Counted from the stretch's first letter, positions 1-6,803 are shown. The stretch: DNA of 8,416 nt from Bordetella parapertussis (GCA_945877995.1 CAMDXD010000159.1:1-8416), one strand, 5' to 3'. Made by a program: numbers and translations. The notes: generated by a model not told the origin, from the letters alone.

Positions 1-430
1 CCGGCAGCGAGGGGTGTACGACCAGCACGTTCGGCGCGCTCGCCACGAGGCTTACCGGTGCGAAATCGCGCAGCGTGTCGTACGGTACCTTGTCGATGAT
101 CGGATTCATCACGAGGTTGCCCATGCCACCGGAGAGCAGCGTATATCCATCCGGCGCGGCTTTCGCCACCGCGAGCGAGCCTATGGCGCCGCCGGCCCCG
201 GCGCGATTGTCGGTGATCACCGGCTGGCCGAACGCGTCGCCCAGCTTCTGCGCGACCAGCCGGCCGATGATGTCGTTCGGCCCGCCGGGCGGGAACGGTA
301 CGACGATGCGCAGCGGCTTTGCAGGCCACGGCTGGGCGTGAGCGGGCGGCAGCATGGCAAGGAAGACCAGCCCCGCCCGCAGCGCGAGCAGGCCTGGACG
401 CGGGCTCCACGGCTGCGGCCGGCGGGTCAT
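1..430 (-). CDS. Bug/TctC-family periplasmic solute-binding receptor (N-terminal 143 residues; C-terminus beyond window)
   Basis: This is the N-terminal part of a tripartite tricarboxylate transporter substrate-binding protein (PF03401), a periplasmic receptor that usually binds a carboxylate or similar small molecule. I translated the minus strand from the ATG at 430-428. An arginine-rich start is followed by a hydrophobic stretch (about residues 13-30) and an AHA-Q signal cleavage site near residue 32. The mature protein opens with the family hallmark VPFPPGGPND (residues 44-53), then DNRAGAGGAIG (74-84), PDGYTLL (93-99) and VPYDTLRDFAPVSL (115-128). The frame is open to the window edge, so roughly 180-190 residues are missing compared with the usual 320-330. 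The start codon overlaps the stop of the upstream acyl-CoA synthetase (ATGA) and no clear Shine-Dalgarno precedes it, which suggests translational coupling. No TctA/TctB membrane partner lies in the window. The family call is firm; the ligand is unknown. Confidence 0.93.
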   Translation of the reverse strand, partial: MTRRPQPWSPRPGLLALRAGLVFLAMLPPAHAQPWPAKPLRIVVPFPPGGPNDIIGRLVAQKLGDAFGQPVITDNRAGAGGAIGSLAVAKAAPDGYTLLSGGMGNLVMNPIIDKVPYDTLRDFAPVSLVASAPNVLVVHPSLP

Positions 431-2559
431 GGGGTTGCCATCACCGCGAGCGCATCCACCGCGATCACGCCCTGCCCGGCTGGCCTGACCAGCAGCGGGT
501 TGATGTCCAGTTCCTGCAGCCGGTCGCGCAGGCACCACGCCAGCGTCGACACCCGCTCCAATGCCGTGGCCAGCGCATCGACATCGAGCGGAGCGCCGCC
601 GCGTACGCCGTCGAACAGCGCCCGGGCGCGCAGGTCGGTGATCATCGAGCGCGCTTCGACGGCATCGAACGGCGCGACCCGGTAGCTCATGTCGTGCAGC
701 ACCTCGGCGAGCACGCCGCCGAGCCCGAATGCGACGACCGGGCCGAATGCGGGGTCGTTCACCACCCCGACGAGAGTTTCCAGTGCACCGTCAACCATCG
801 GCGCGACCAGCAGGCCGGACAGCCGCGCATCCGGACACGCATGGCACACGTCGACCACCATCCGCGCGGCTGCGTCGAGCAGCGCCTCGGCAGAATCGAT
901 GTCGAGCCGTACGCCACCGACATCGCTCTTGTGCGCGATGTCCGGCGAAACGATCTTGAGCGCGACCGGATAGGCCAGCCCGGCGCAGTCGCTCACGGAA
1001 GGCTGGAGCGGCAGCACGCGATCTTCGGTGACCGGGATGCCGAAGGCTGCGGCGAGCCGCTTGCTGGCCACCTCGGACAGCGGACCCGAGCCGTCCGCGC
1101 CTGCGGCGCGCAGGAGCGCTGCGGAATCCAGGCGCGCGGACCCGTCCGCCGACGAGCGATCCTCATGGAGCCGGCGTGCTCGCGCGTGATCCGCCATCCG
1201 TACCATTGCCACCGCGACCCGTTTCGGCGAAGGCAGCACCGGCACGCCGGCACGGCGCAACACGTCGAGCCCTTCCGGCGCGAGCGCTTCGTCCATCCCC
1301 GAAAACACCACGAGTGGCTTGGTCGAGGACGCGGCCACGCGCACGAGTACCTCTGCTCCGTACTCGACCTGACGGCGGCCAGCGGCTGCAAACATCACTG
1401 CCAACTGGTCAACAGCCGGGTCCTCGATCACGGCGCGGAAGGCACGCTCGAAATCGAGTCCTTCCTGGTTACGCGGATAGCCTGCGGTGTAGTCCACCGG
1501 ATTGCGCAGGACGCTCATCGCTGGCAGGCACGCTGCGAGTGCATCGGTCGTCGCTGGCATGAAAGCCGGTATCTCGAGGCCGCACAGGTCAGCCTGGTCG
1601 GAGAACATTGCGGCAGCACCACCGGAGCCGCCGATCACCCCGACCCGATTCCCCGCCGGCAGCCGGCCTCCCAGCAGGCAGGCGACCGCATCCACCGCGT
1701 CGGGCACGTCATCGACCTCGATCACGCCGCACTGGCGGAATGCGGCACGATAGACATCGTAGCGGCCGGTCATGTTGGCCGTGTGCGATTGTGCCGCCCG
1801 CCGTCCCTGCTCGGTGTTGCCCGCCTTGATGATCACCAGCGGCTTTCCCGCCGCGAGCGCGCGGCTCGCGGCCGCCATGAACGCCCGTCCGTCGGAAACG
1901 CCTTCGAGGTAGGACAGGATCAGTCGAGTATGCGGATCGTCGACATACGCATCGATGATCTCCGGTGTCGAGATATCCGCCTCGTTGCCGCTGGTGACCA
2001 CATGCCGGAAACCGATCCCGGCCCTGGCCGCCTGGACCACCACGCTCATGCCGAAACTGGCGCTCTGCAGCACCACGGAGACCGGCCCAGGCGTAAGCAA
2101 TGGCGGCCGGGTCAGGCTTCCCCAGGCTGCATAGGCGCGCGAATGCACGTTGACCAGCCCGAGGCAGTTGGGACCGACAAAGCGCACGCCGCACTCGCGC
2201 GCTGTGGTGACCAGTTCGGACTCGAGTGCCGCGCCCTGTTCGCCGCCCTCCCGGAAACCGCCGCCCAGAACGACCGCATGGCGGATACCGCGCGCCGCGC
2301 ACTGGCGCAGCACGCCTGCCACCTGCCGCGCGGGCAGCGCGATCACCGCGACATCGCAGTTGCCCCGGATTTCGGCAAGCGAGGCATGGCAAGGATAGCC
2401 GGCGATCTCCGGATACTTCGGGTTCACCGGGTACACGCCGCCAGCGTAGCCATTCTCGCGCAGGGCGACCAGAGTCTGGTTGCCGGGACGCGACGGCTCG
2501 ATGCTCGCACCGACGACGGCGATGCCGCGCGGATCGAGCAGCCTTTCGAGCGGACCCAT
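427..2559 (-). CDS. NDP-forming acyl-CoA synthetase (fused alpha-beta, acetate-CoA ligase [ADP-forming] type)
   Basis: This 710-residue cytoplasmic enzyme should interconvert a carboxylic acid, CoA and ATP with acyl-CoA, ADP and phosphate through a phosphohistidine. Domain order matches single-chain acyl-CoA synthetases. First comes a CoA-binding Rossmann domain (residues about 5-140; GIAVVGAS at 12-19, FVGPNCLGLVN at 127-137). Succinyl-CoA-ligase-like domains follow (about 150-460), with the phosphorylated-histidine motif QSHTANMTG centred on His259. A C-terminal ATP-grasp domain (about 495-705) carries ALKIVSPDIAHKSDVGGV with His543, the second conserved histidine of this family, and ends in ELDINPLL. 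Length and both histidines are normal, so the enzyme looks intact. The ATG at 2559 is preceded by GAGAGG about 6 nt upstream. It sits 24 bp after the amidohydrolase gene and overlaps the next Bug gene by 4 bp, which indicates an operon. The acid is unknown; context suggests the end product of the neighbouring pathway. Confidence 0.93.
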   Translation of the reverse strand: MGPLERLLDPRGIAVVGASIEPSRPGNQTLVALRENGYAGGVYPVNPKYPEIAGYPCHASLAEIRGNCDVAVIALPARQVAGVLRQCAARGIRHAVVLGGGFREGGEQGAALESELVTTARECGVRFVGPNCLGLVNVHSRAYAAWGSLTRPPLLTPGPVSVVLQSASFGMSVVVQAARAGIGFRHVVTSGNEADISTPEIIDAYVDDPHTRLILSYLEGVSDGRAFMAAASRALAAGKPLVIIKAGNTEQGRRAAQSHTANMTGRYDVYRAAFRQCGVIEVDDVPDAVDAVACLLGGRLPAGNRVGVIGGSGGAAAMFSDQADLCGLEIPAFMPATTDALAACLPAMSVLRNPVDYTAGYPRNQEGLDFERAFRAVIEDPAVDQLAVMFAAAGRRQVEYGAEVLVRVAASSTKPLVVFSGMDEALAPEGLDVLRRAGVPVLPSPKRVAVAMVRMADHARARRLHEDRSSADGSARLDSAALLRAAGADGSGPLSEVASKRLAAAFGIPVTEDRVLPLQPSVSDCAGLAYPVALKIVSPDIAHKSDVGGVRLDIDSAEALLDAAARMVVDVCHACPDARLSGLLVAPMVDGALETLVGVVNDPAFGPVVAFGLGGVLAEVLHDMSYRVAPFDAVEARSMITDLRARALFDGVRGGAPLDVDALATALERVSTLAWCLRDRLQELDINPLLVRPAGQGVIAVDALAVMATP

Positions 2560-2583
2560 TTCAGCCTCTCGCGACGCGCCCGG

Positions 2584-4002
2584 TCACTCGACCGGCCAGC
2601 GCAGCTTCATCACATTCTTCATGTCGAGCCGGCTCGTGATGCGCCGGCCCGCCGCCGCCACTTCGCGCATCACTGCAGCCTCGTCTACCCGCGTGAGATG
2701 GCCATCGCGTACAACCTGCTCACCGGCGACGAACACGTGCTTCACGGTGTTGCCGGTTGCGCTGTAAACGAGGTTCGACACCGGGTTGTACAGCGGCTGC
2801 CATTCGGACGCCATCGCATCGAACAGCACGAAGTCGGCCTCCTTGCCCGTCTCGATCGAACCGATGCGGTCGGCAAGCCCAGCCCCACGTGCACCGTTGA
2901 TCGTGGCCATCTCTACCGCCTGCTCGGGCGGCATCACGCGCGGGTTCAGGCGAAGTTCCTTGTAGGCGCCGACGCAGTTGCGCATTTCCTGCACGATGTC
3001 GACGGTGCCGGAACTCGCGTGGTCGCAGCCGAGGCTCACGTTGACGCCGAGAGCGGCAAGTTCCGGATGCATGCCTGTCTTCAAGTTGCCGTAGCCGTTG
3101 TGCAGCGAGGACGAAGGACAGCAGACCACCGTCGGCCGCCGGCGCGCGAGAATCTCGATCTCGTGCGGTTCGAACCAGCCACCATGGAGAAGCAGCATGC
3201 GTTCATCGAGCACCCCGAGCGATTCCAGGCGCTCGATCTCCGGCTTGCCGTACTGTGCGACGCTGGCATCGTGGGTAAAATACGAGTAACAGGCGTGCGT
3301 CTGGAGGATCGCGTCATGCTCCCGTGCGATCCCCTTCAGCGCGAGGATCAGTTCGTCCGACGAATTGTTCATCCCGCGGAACGACGCACTGACCGTCAAC
3401 CGCCCCGCATGACGTCCGGGGTACTTCTCGAACAGCGCCTCGGTCTTGTCGATGCAGCCCTGCGTGGTGTCGATCATCCCGGCCGGCATCAGCCCGGTGA
3501 CCGACTTTCCCTTATCGAAGCAGCTCACTGCGAGCACCGCGCGCAGTCCCGCACCCATGATCGCGTCTACGGTCGTGTCCGGATGGTAGTTTCCGGGCTC
3601 GATGTAGCAGGTGACGCCATGGCGCAGCATCTCGATGGCTGCCAGGGTGACGGCCACCCGCACGTCCTCCTCTTCCATCGCGACTTCGTACGGATACATG
3701 TGCTCGAACAGGAAGGCCTGTGCGTTCGATTCATCCGCAAGGCCACGCGCAAGCTGGAACGACGAGTGCAGGTGGTTGTCGACGAAGCCGGGCAGCACCA
3801 CCGTGCCGCTGCCATCTACCACGCGACTGGCCTGCCACTGCCGCTCGAGCAGGGCCGTCTTGCCGACATCGACGAACCGCCCTTCGTGCACCGCCACCGC
3901 CGCGTCGCGGATGATGCGGCGCCCACCATCGACGGTCACCAGCCAGTCGATGTTGCGCACGAGCAGGTCGATCGGGCGTCCTGCCGGTTCCGCAGCTGTC
4001 AT
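2584..4002 (-). CDS. Amidohydrolase-superfamily metal-dependent hydrolase (COG0402, cytosine/MTA/SAH deaminase-like), atypical active site
   Basis: This 472-residue protein has the amidohydrolase-superfamily plan of a small N- and C-terminal beta-sandwich around a TIM barrel. Visible metal ligands are NHLH (His77, His79) after LPGFVD, His236 in LQTHA, and Asp327 in SLGCDHASSG. His273 in LLLHGG fits the second conserved barrel histidine. The C-terminal GSIETGKEADFVLFD (381-395) is the usual strand returning to the sandwich. COG0402 relatives deaminate or hydrolyse purines, pyrimidines, MTA/SAH or s-triazines. One oddity is that the conserved HxxE glutamate is Tyr239 here (HACY), and the usual GTDGAASN reads GCDHASSG, so the substrate or mechanism probably differs from MTA/SAH deaminases. 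The ATG at 4002 has GGAAGG 7 nt upstream. It is the first gene of a probable operon with the acyl-CoA synthetase and a Bug receptor, behind a palindrome-containing promoter. The superfamily is firm; the substrate is unassigned. Confidence 0.9.
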   Translation of the reverse strand: MTAAEPAGRPIDLLVRNIDWLVTVDGGRRIIRDAAVAVHEGRFVDVGKTALLERQWQASRVVDGSGTVVLPGFVDNHLHSSFQLARGLADESNAQAFLFEHMYPYEVAMEEEDVRVAVTLAAIEMLRHGVTCYIEPGNYHPDTTVDAIMGAGLRAVLAVSCFDKGKSVTGLMPAGMIDTTQGCIDKTEALFEKYPGRHAGRLTVSASFRGMNNSSDELILALKGIAREHDAILQTHACYSYFTHDASVAQYGKPEIERLESLGVLDERMLLLHGGWFEPHEIEILARRRPTVVCCPSSSLHNGYGNLKTGMHPELAALGVNVSLGCDHASSGTVDIVQEMRNCVGAYKELRLNPRVMPPEQAVEMATINGARGAGLADRIGSIETGKEADFVLFDAMASEWQPLYNPVSNLVYSATGNTVKHVFVAGEQVVRDGHLTRVDEAAVMREVAAAGRRITSRLDMKNVMKLRWPVE

Positions 4003-4021
4003 GGCACGGCCTTCCGCACGA

Positions 4022-4037
4022 AAATTGTCGATAATTT
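4022..4037. promoter_or_regulatory. 16-bp near-palindrome, candidate operator for the divergent region
   Basis: The sequence AAATTGTCGATAATTT is an inverted repeat centred between 4029 and 4030, with 7 of its 8 base pairs symmetric (only 4027/4032 break it). It overlaps the -10 box and expected start of the minus-strand promoter and lies about 20 bp upstream of the amidohydrolase ATG, where bound protein would block transcription. The TTGTCGAcAA-like core resembles operators of FCD-type GntR regulators, which often control carboxylate and aromatic catabolism; that assignment is inference. No regulator gene is in the window. Confidence 0.45.
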
Positions 4038-4063
4038 ATAACATGCGGCTCCTGCATCGACCA
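4035..4063 (-). promoter_or_regulatory. Probable sigma70-type promoter of the amidohydrolase operon
   Basis: On the minus strand there is a TATAAA box (plus 4035-4040; 5 of 6 to the -10 consensus) with a weak TGGTCG -35 candidate (plus 4058-4063; 3 of 6) at a 17-bp spacing. It lies in the only AT-rich patch of this intergenic region. Transcription would begin near 4028, roughly 25 nt before the amidohydrolase ATG. Call by inspection only. Confidence 0.42.
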
Positions 4064-4114
4064 TCCCCATCGATGTGGCAGCGCAGCGCAGCGCACGCTA
4101 CAGTCGCGACAGAC

Positions 4115-4121
4115 AAGGGAG
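4115..4121 (+). promoter_or_regulatory. Ribosome binding site deciding the isochorismatase-fold gene start
   Basis: AAGGGAG lies 7 nt before the ATG at 4129. It supports this start over the in-frame ATG at 4075, which would add 18 residues unlike the family N-terminus. Confidence 0.7.
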
Positions 4122-4128
4122 CATCAAC

Positions 4129-4716
4129 ATGGTCAAGACCGCACTGCTCGTCCTCGACGTGCAGAACGAACTGGTGGACCCGGCCGGCAAGGTCGGCTCG
4201 ATGGGCTTCGCGAAGGTCGTCGAACAGCGCGGCCTGCTCGAGAAGACTGCCGCGGTGATCGCGGCGATGCGCGCGAAGCGGCAGCCGGTGGCCTACGTCA
4301 ACGTCGGCTTCAGGGCCGACTACGGCGACGCGATCAGCCGCTCCGCGCGCTTGGCGCACCTGAAGGAGAAACAGGCGATCGTCATCGGCAGCTGGGGCCT
4401 CGAATTCCCGGAAGTGATCCGACCGCTTGCGCATGAGATCGTCTACACCAAGCGCGCGGTGAATCCGTTCTTCAACACGGGGCTCGAGACGTGGCTGCAC
4501 CGGCAAGGCGTGACCACGCTTGCCTTGTGCGGCGTCTATACGCACATGGTCGTAGACAGCGCCGCCCGGCATGGCGACGACGCCGGGTTCGAGATCAAGG
4601 TGCTGGAAGACTGCTGCGCCAGCCCCGATCCCGAACTGCACCGTATCGAATGCGAGAAGATCCTGCCGCTGTTCGGAACGGTGTTGTCATCGCAGGCGTT
4701 CATCGATGCGCTCTAG
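4129..4716 (+). CDS. Isochorismatase/cysteine-hydrolase-fold protein lacking the nucleophilic cysteine
   Basis: This 195-residue single-domain cytoplasmic protein (PF00857) is of ordinary family length. The fold begins ALLVLDVQNELVDPAG with the catalytic-position Asp10, and the conserved lysine is Lys108 in YTKRAVNPFFNTGLETWL. The signature block runs LALCGVYTHMVVDSAARHGDDAGFEIKVLEDCCAS (131-165). It aligns without gaps to the family pattern GVATDVCVxxTAxxA...GF...EDACAS, which puts Val141 where nicotinamidases and other amidases have their nucleophilic cysteine. True isochorismatases (EntB, PhzD) also lack that cysteine, so the protein may hydrolyse a non-amide bond or work differently. I chose the ATG at 4129 over an upstream in-frame ATG at 4075 because AAGGGAG (4115-4121) sits 7 nt before it and the fold starts directly after it. 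It is transcribed divergently from the amidohydrolase operon and converges with a Bug gene 4 bp downstream. Substrate unknown. Confidence 0.88.
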   Translation: MVKTALLVLDVQNELVDPAGKVGSMGFAKVVEQRGLLEKTAAVIAAMRAKRQPVAYVNVGFRADYGDAISRSARLAHLKEKQAIVIGSWGLEFPEVIRPLAHEIVYTKRAVNPFFNTGLETWLHRQGVTTLALCGVYTHMVVDSAARHGDDAGFEIKVLEDCCASPDPELHRIECEKILPLFGTVLSSQAFIDAL

Positions 4717-4720
4717 ATAC

Positions 4721-5686
4721 CTACTGCGCCGTGCCGAGATTACCCTTGCGCACGACGCCGTCCCATTTGGCGGCTTCGTTCCTGACCAGCGCCGCGAACT
4801 CATCCGGAGTACCGGTCATGGGATCGAACAGGGTAGGCGCGAGAAACTTGGACTGGAATTCCGGCTCGGCGAAGACACGCTGCACTTCCTGGTTCAACCG
4901 GTCGGCGATGACTTTCGGGACGCCAGCGGGACCGAACAAACCGAACCAGGACCCCGCCACATAGCCCGGAATGCCGCCCTCGGCAATCGTCGGCACATCT
5001 GCGATCTTCTGATTCCGTGCGCTGGTTCCCACGCCGAGAATCTTGATCTTGGCGGTCTGTGCGTACTGCATTGCAGTGGCCAGGTTGATCAGCATCAGCG
5101 GGATATGGCCGCCCATGACGTCGTTCAGCGCCGGGGTCGCACCACGATAATGCACCGGCACGAGTTTTGTACCTGACATCACGCCAAGCATCTCCATGTT
5201 CATGTGACCGCTTGAGCCGACGCCAAAGCTTCCGTAACTGATCTGCCCCGGCTTGCTCCTGGCCAGTTCCAGCATTTCACGGGCGTTGCCTGCCGGAAAG
5301 GACGGATTGGCGATGAGCGCGTGGTTGACGCGGACGAGTCCCGAAATGGCCGTGAAATCCTTGACTGGGTCATAGGGCAGCTTGCCGCCGAGATCGACGA
5401 TCAGGCCGACGCCCTCGACCACCAGCAACGTGTAGCCATCCGGCGGGCTGCGCCAGACGACGGTCGCCCCGATCACATGCGTCGCACCGGTACGGTTCTC
5501 GATGACGATCTTCTGCCGCAGGTTTTCGCCCAGCCGCTGACCGACAGCCCGGGCGACGACGTCCGAAACACCGCCAGGGGCGACCGGCACGATGATCCTG
5601 ATCGGACGTGCGGGGAAGTCGCTCTGGGCAGGTGCCGGAGCGGCAAAACCCAGCATGGCTGACATCAGGAAGAGTGCAGTCTTCAT
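4721..5686 (-). CDS. Bug/TctC-family periplasmic solute-binding receptor, divergent binding loops
   Basis: This 321-residue secreted receptor (PF03401) starts with a clear signal peptide: MKT, a hydrophobic core (about residues 4-16) and the cleavage region APAPAQ near residue 21. Family hallmarks are IIVPVAPGGVSDVVAR (31-46), PDGYTLL (82-88), KLPYDPVKDFTAI (102-114), YGSFGVGSSGHM (151-162), VPVHYRGATPALNDVMGG (176-193), VPTIAEGGIPGY (231-242) and the C-terminal KWDGVVR. The usual NRxGAGGxIG loop is instead NRTGATHVIG (64-73), and a VVEGVGLIVDLGG segment (89-101) replaces the common asparagine-rich stretch, so its ligand pocket differs from the other two Bug proteins here. The ATG at 5686 gives the best signal peptide; an in-frame GTG at 5731 would add 15 non-hydrophobic residues. 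No strong Shine-Dalgarno is seen (GGGGAG is 15 nt away). It lies 73 bp after the bicupin gene on the same strand, so it is probably co-transcribed. Confidence 0.92.
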   Translation of the reverse strand: MKTALFLMSAMLGFAAPAPAQSDFPARPIRIIVPVAPGGVSDVVARAVGQRLGENLRQKIVIENRTGATHVIGATVVWRSPPDGYTLLVVEGVGLIVDLGGKLPYDPVKDFTAISGLVRVNHALIANPSFPAGNAREMLELARSKPGQISYGSFGVGSSGHMNMEMLGVMSGTKLVPVHYRGATPALNDVMGGHIPLMLINLATAMQYAQTAKIKILGVGTSARNQKIADVPTIAEGGIPGYVAGSWFGLFGPAGVPKVIADRLNQEVQRVFAEPEFQSKFLAPTLFDPMTGTPDEFAALVRNEAAKWDGVVRKGNLGTAQ

Positions 5687-5759
5687 TGGCAAGTGCGCTG
5701 GCTCCCCATCAGGAATACGGTCGATCCCCACCCGAACATCATGACTCTAAGCGAGACGA

Positions 5760-6797
5760 TCAGGTCTTGCGTTCGGTACGCCACGGCGCGGCTTCCACGA
5801 CCCGCTCATCGACCGAGAACGTGGTCTTGTGGAGCGGCTTTTGCGGATCGATCGTCACCGTCCAGGGATCCTTGCTGTAGATGACGAGGCGGCGGAAGTT
5901 CGGGCTTCCAACGACGCGATGGCCGATGCCCCGGCGTACGATGAAGAGGTCCCCGGCGTGCATCCTCTCCGTGCCGAATTCACAGATATTGTCCGCGGTG
6001 CCGGCAAACTGGAACTGGAATTCTTCGTTGCGGTTGCCGCGGTGGAACGCCGCCTGTTCGCCGGGCGTGTTGTAACACTCGACCAGGAAGCTGTCGTTCT
6101 TCATGCTGACGGGTCCGGGGCCGAGACCGCCAGTAAGCTTTTCGAAGATGTCGAACAGCCGGATGTTGTGCAATGACCGACCGCCGGTGGAGACGCCGAC
6201 CAGATGGTCGTACTGGCGCTCGATCAAGGTTTCTTCACCGTCCTTGTCTGCCCAGGTGTGCACGCTTTCAGTCACCTGCCCTTTCGCTGCGACCGCCCGC
6301 CCGGACGGAACAGGCCATTCCGGCGCCCCTGACCATGTCACACGATAGTCGGTCTCGCCGATATGTCGCCGCTCGTCGATGAGAACGTCTATCGGGTCGC
6401 GCAGCCGGATCGACATCCGCAGGCAATCGGCCGAACCGCTCGCCCGGTGCGACACGCCGGACGGAATGAGCGTGAGGTGTTGCGGCTTGGCCGTGAACAC
6501 GCCGTACTCCGTTTCATAGAGCGTTTCACCGGCCCACTGGAAGAACAACTCGTCGAAGTCGGCATTCCGGTGGAAATACGGCTGCGTCCCGCGCAGCGCC
6601 TCGACGGCGAAACGGCTGGTTTCAGAGGTGAGGAACGTGGTCGGCGCGTTGGGTCCGGCAAGATGATCGAACGGGCGCATCAGCGGGATGAACAGGTGGC
6701 CCCTCGCCGTGCCAGTCAGCTCTTCTTCGATCCGGTTGGACCACTGGATAGGGTAGGTGTCGCCCCATCCGGTTGCGAATTCTTTCACAGCTTTCAA
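5760..6797 (-). CDS. Two-domain cupin protein, homogentisate 1,2-dioxygenase-like (putative metal-dependent oxygenase)
   Basis: This 345-residue soluble protein has two cupin barrels. The first (about residues 55-130) carries FHRNADFDELFFQWAG (75-90) with His76 and Glu83, followed by LIPSGVSHRAS with His117. The second (about 235-310) carries FHRGNRNEEFQFQFAG (251-266) with His252 and Glu259, followed by VRRGIGHRVVGS with His293. The two blocks are plainly internal duplicates, and both keep the HxN/G...E...H metal-ligand pattern. The text around each resembles the homogentisate 1,2-dioxygenase-like bicupins, so iron-dependent oxygenation of an aromatic or enol substrate is a reasonable guess. 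It is shorter than typical homogentisate dioxygenase (about 430 residues), so I do not assign that name. Translation appears to begin at a TTG (6797) because AGGGTGA lies 6 nt before it and an in-frame TGA lies just upstream; a GTG at 6788 is the alternative. It is flanked on the same strand by two Bug genes. Confidence 0.8.
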   Translation of the reverse strand: MKAVKEFATGWGDTYPIQWSNRIEEELTGTARGHLFIPLMRPFDHLAGPNAPTTFLTSETSRFAVEALRGTQPYFHRNADFDELFFQWAGETLYETEYGVFTAKPQHLTLIPSGVSHRASGSADCLRMSIRLRDPIDVLIDERRHIGETDYRVTWSGAPEWPVPSGRAVAAKGQVTESVHTWADKDGEETLIERQYDHLVGVSTGGRSLHNIRLFDIFEKLTGGLGPGPVSMKNDSFLVECYNTPGEQAAFHRGNRNEEFQFQFAGTADNICEFGTERMHAGDLFIVRRGIGHRVVGSPNFRRLVIYSKDPWTVTIDPQKPLHKTTFSVDERVVEAAPWRTERKT

Positions 6798-6803
6798 GTC
6801 AGT

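Noticed and set aside
319..4041. A 1240-codon open frame on the plus strand opposite the acyl-CoA synthetase and amidohydrolase genes
   Set aside because: Its codons lie exactly opposite the sense codons of both minus-strand genes. In that register an antisense stop appears only where the real gene uses TTA, CTA or TCA, which are rare in GC-rich genomes. The translation has no recognisable domain and is rich in Arg, His and Ala, while the minus-strand proteins carry complete family motifs.
4081..4095. Three GCGCA pentamers in tandem upstream of the isochorismatase-fold gene
   Set aside because: Too short and too GC-biased to separate from chance in this composition; no associated promoter or operator signal.
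4036..4641. A 201-codon minus-strand frame opposite the isochorismatase-fold gene
   Set aside because: It is in register with the real gene's codons, shows no domain, and would cross the divergent promoter region. The plus-strand frame has the fold signature and a ribosome binding site.
5687..5731. GTG start at 5731 for the middle Bug gene, adding 15 residues
   Set aside because: The extra residues are charged and Pro-rich and would bury the signal peptide that begins cleanly at the ATG at 5686. No good ribosome binding site favours the GTG. The choice is not fully certain, since the ATG also lacks a strong site.
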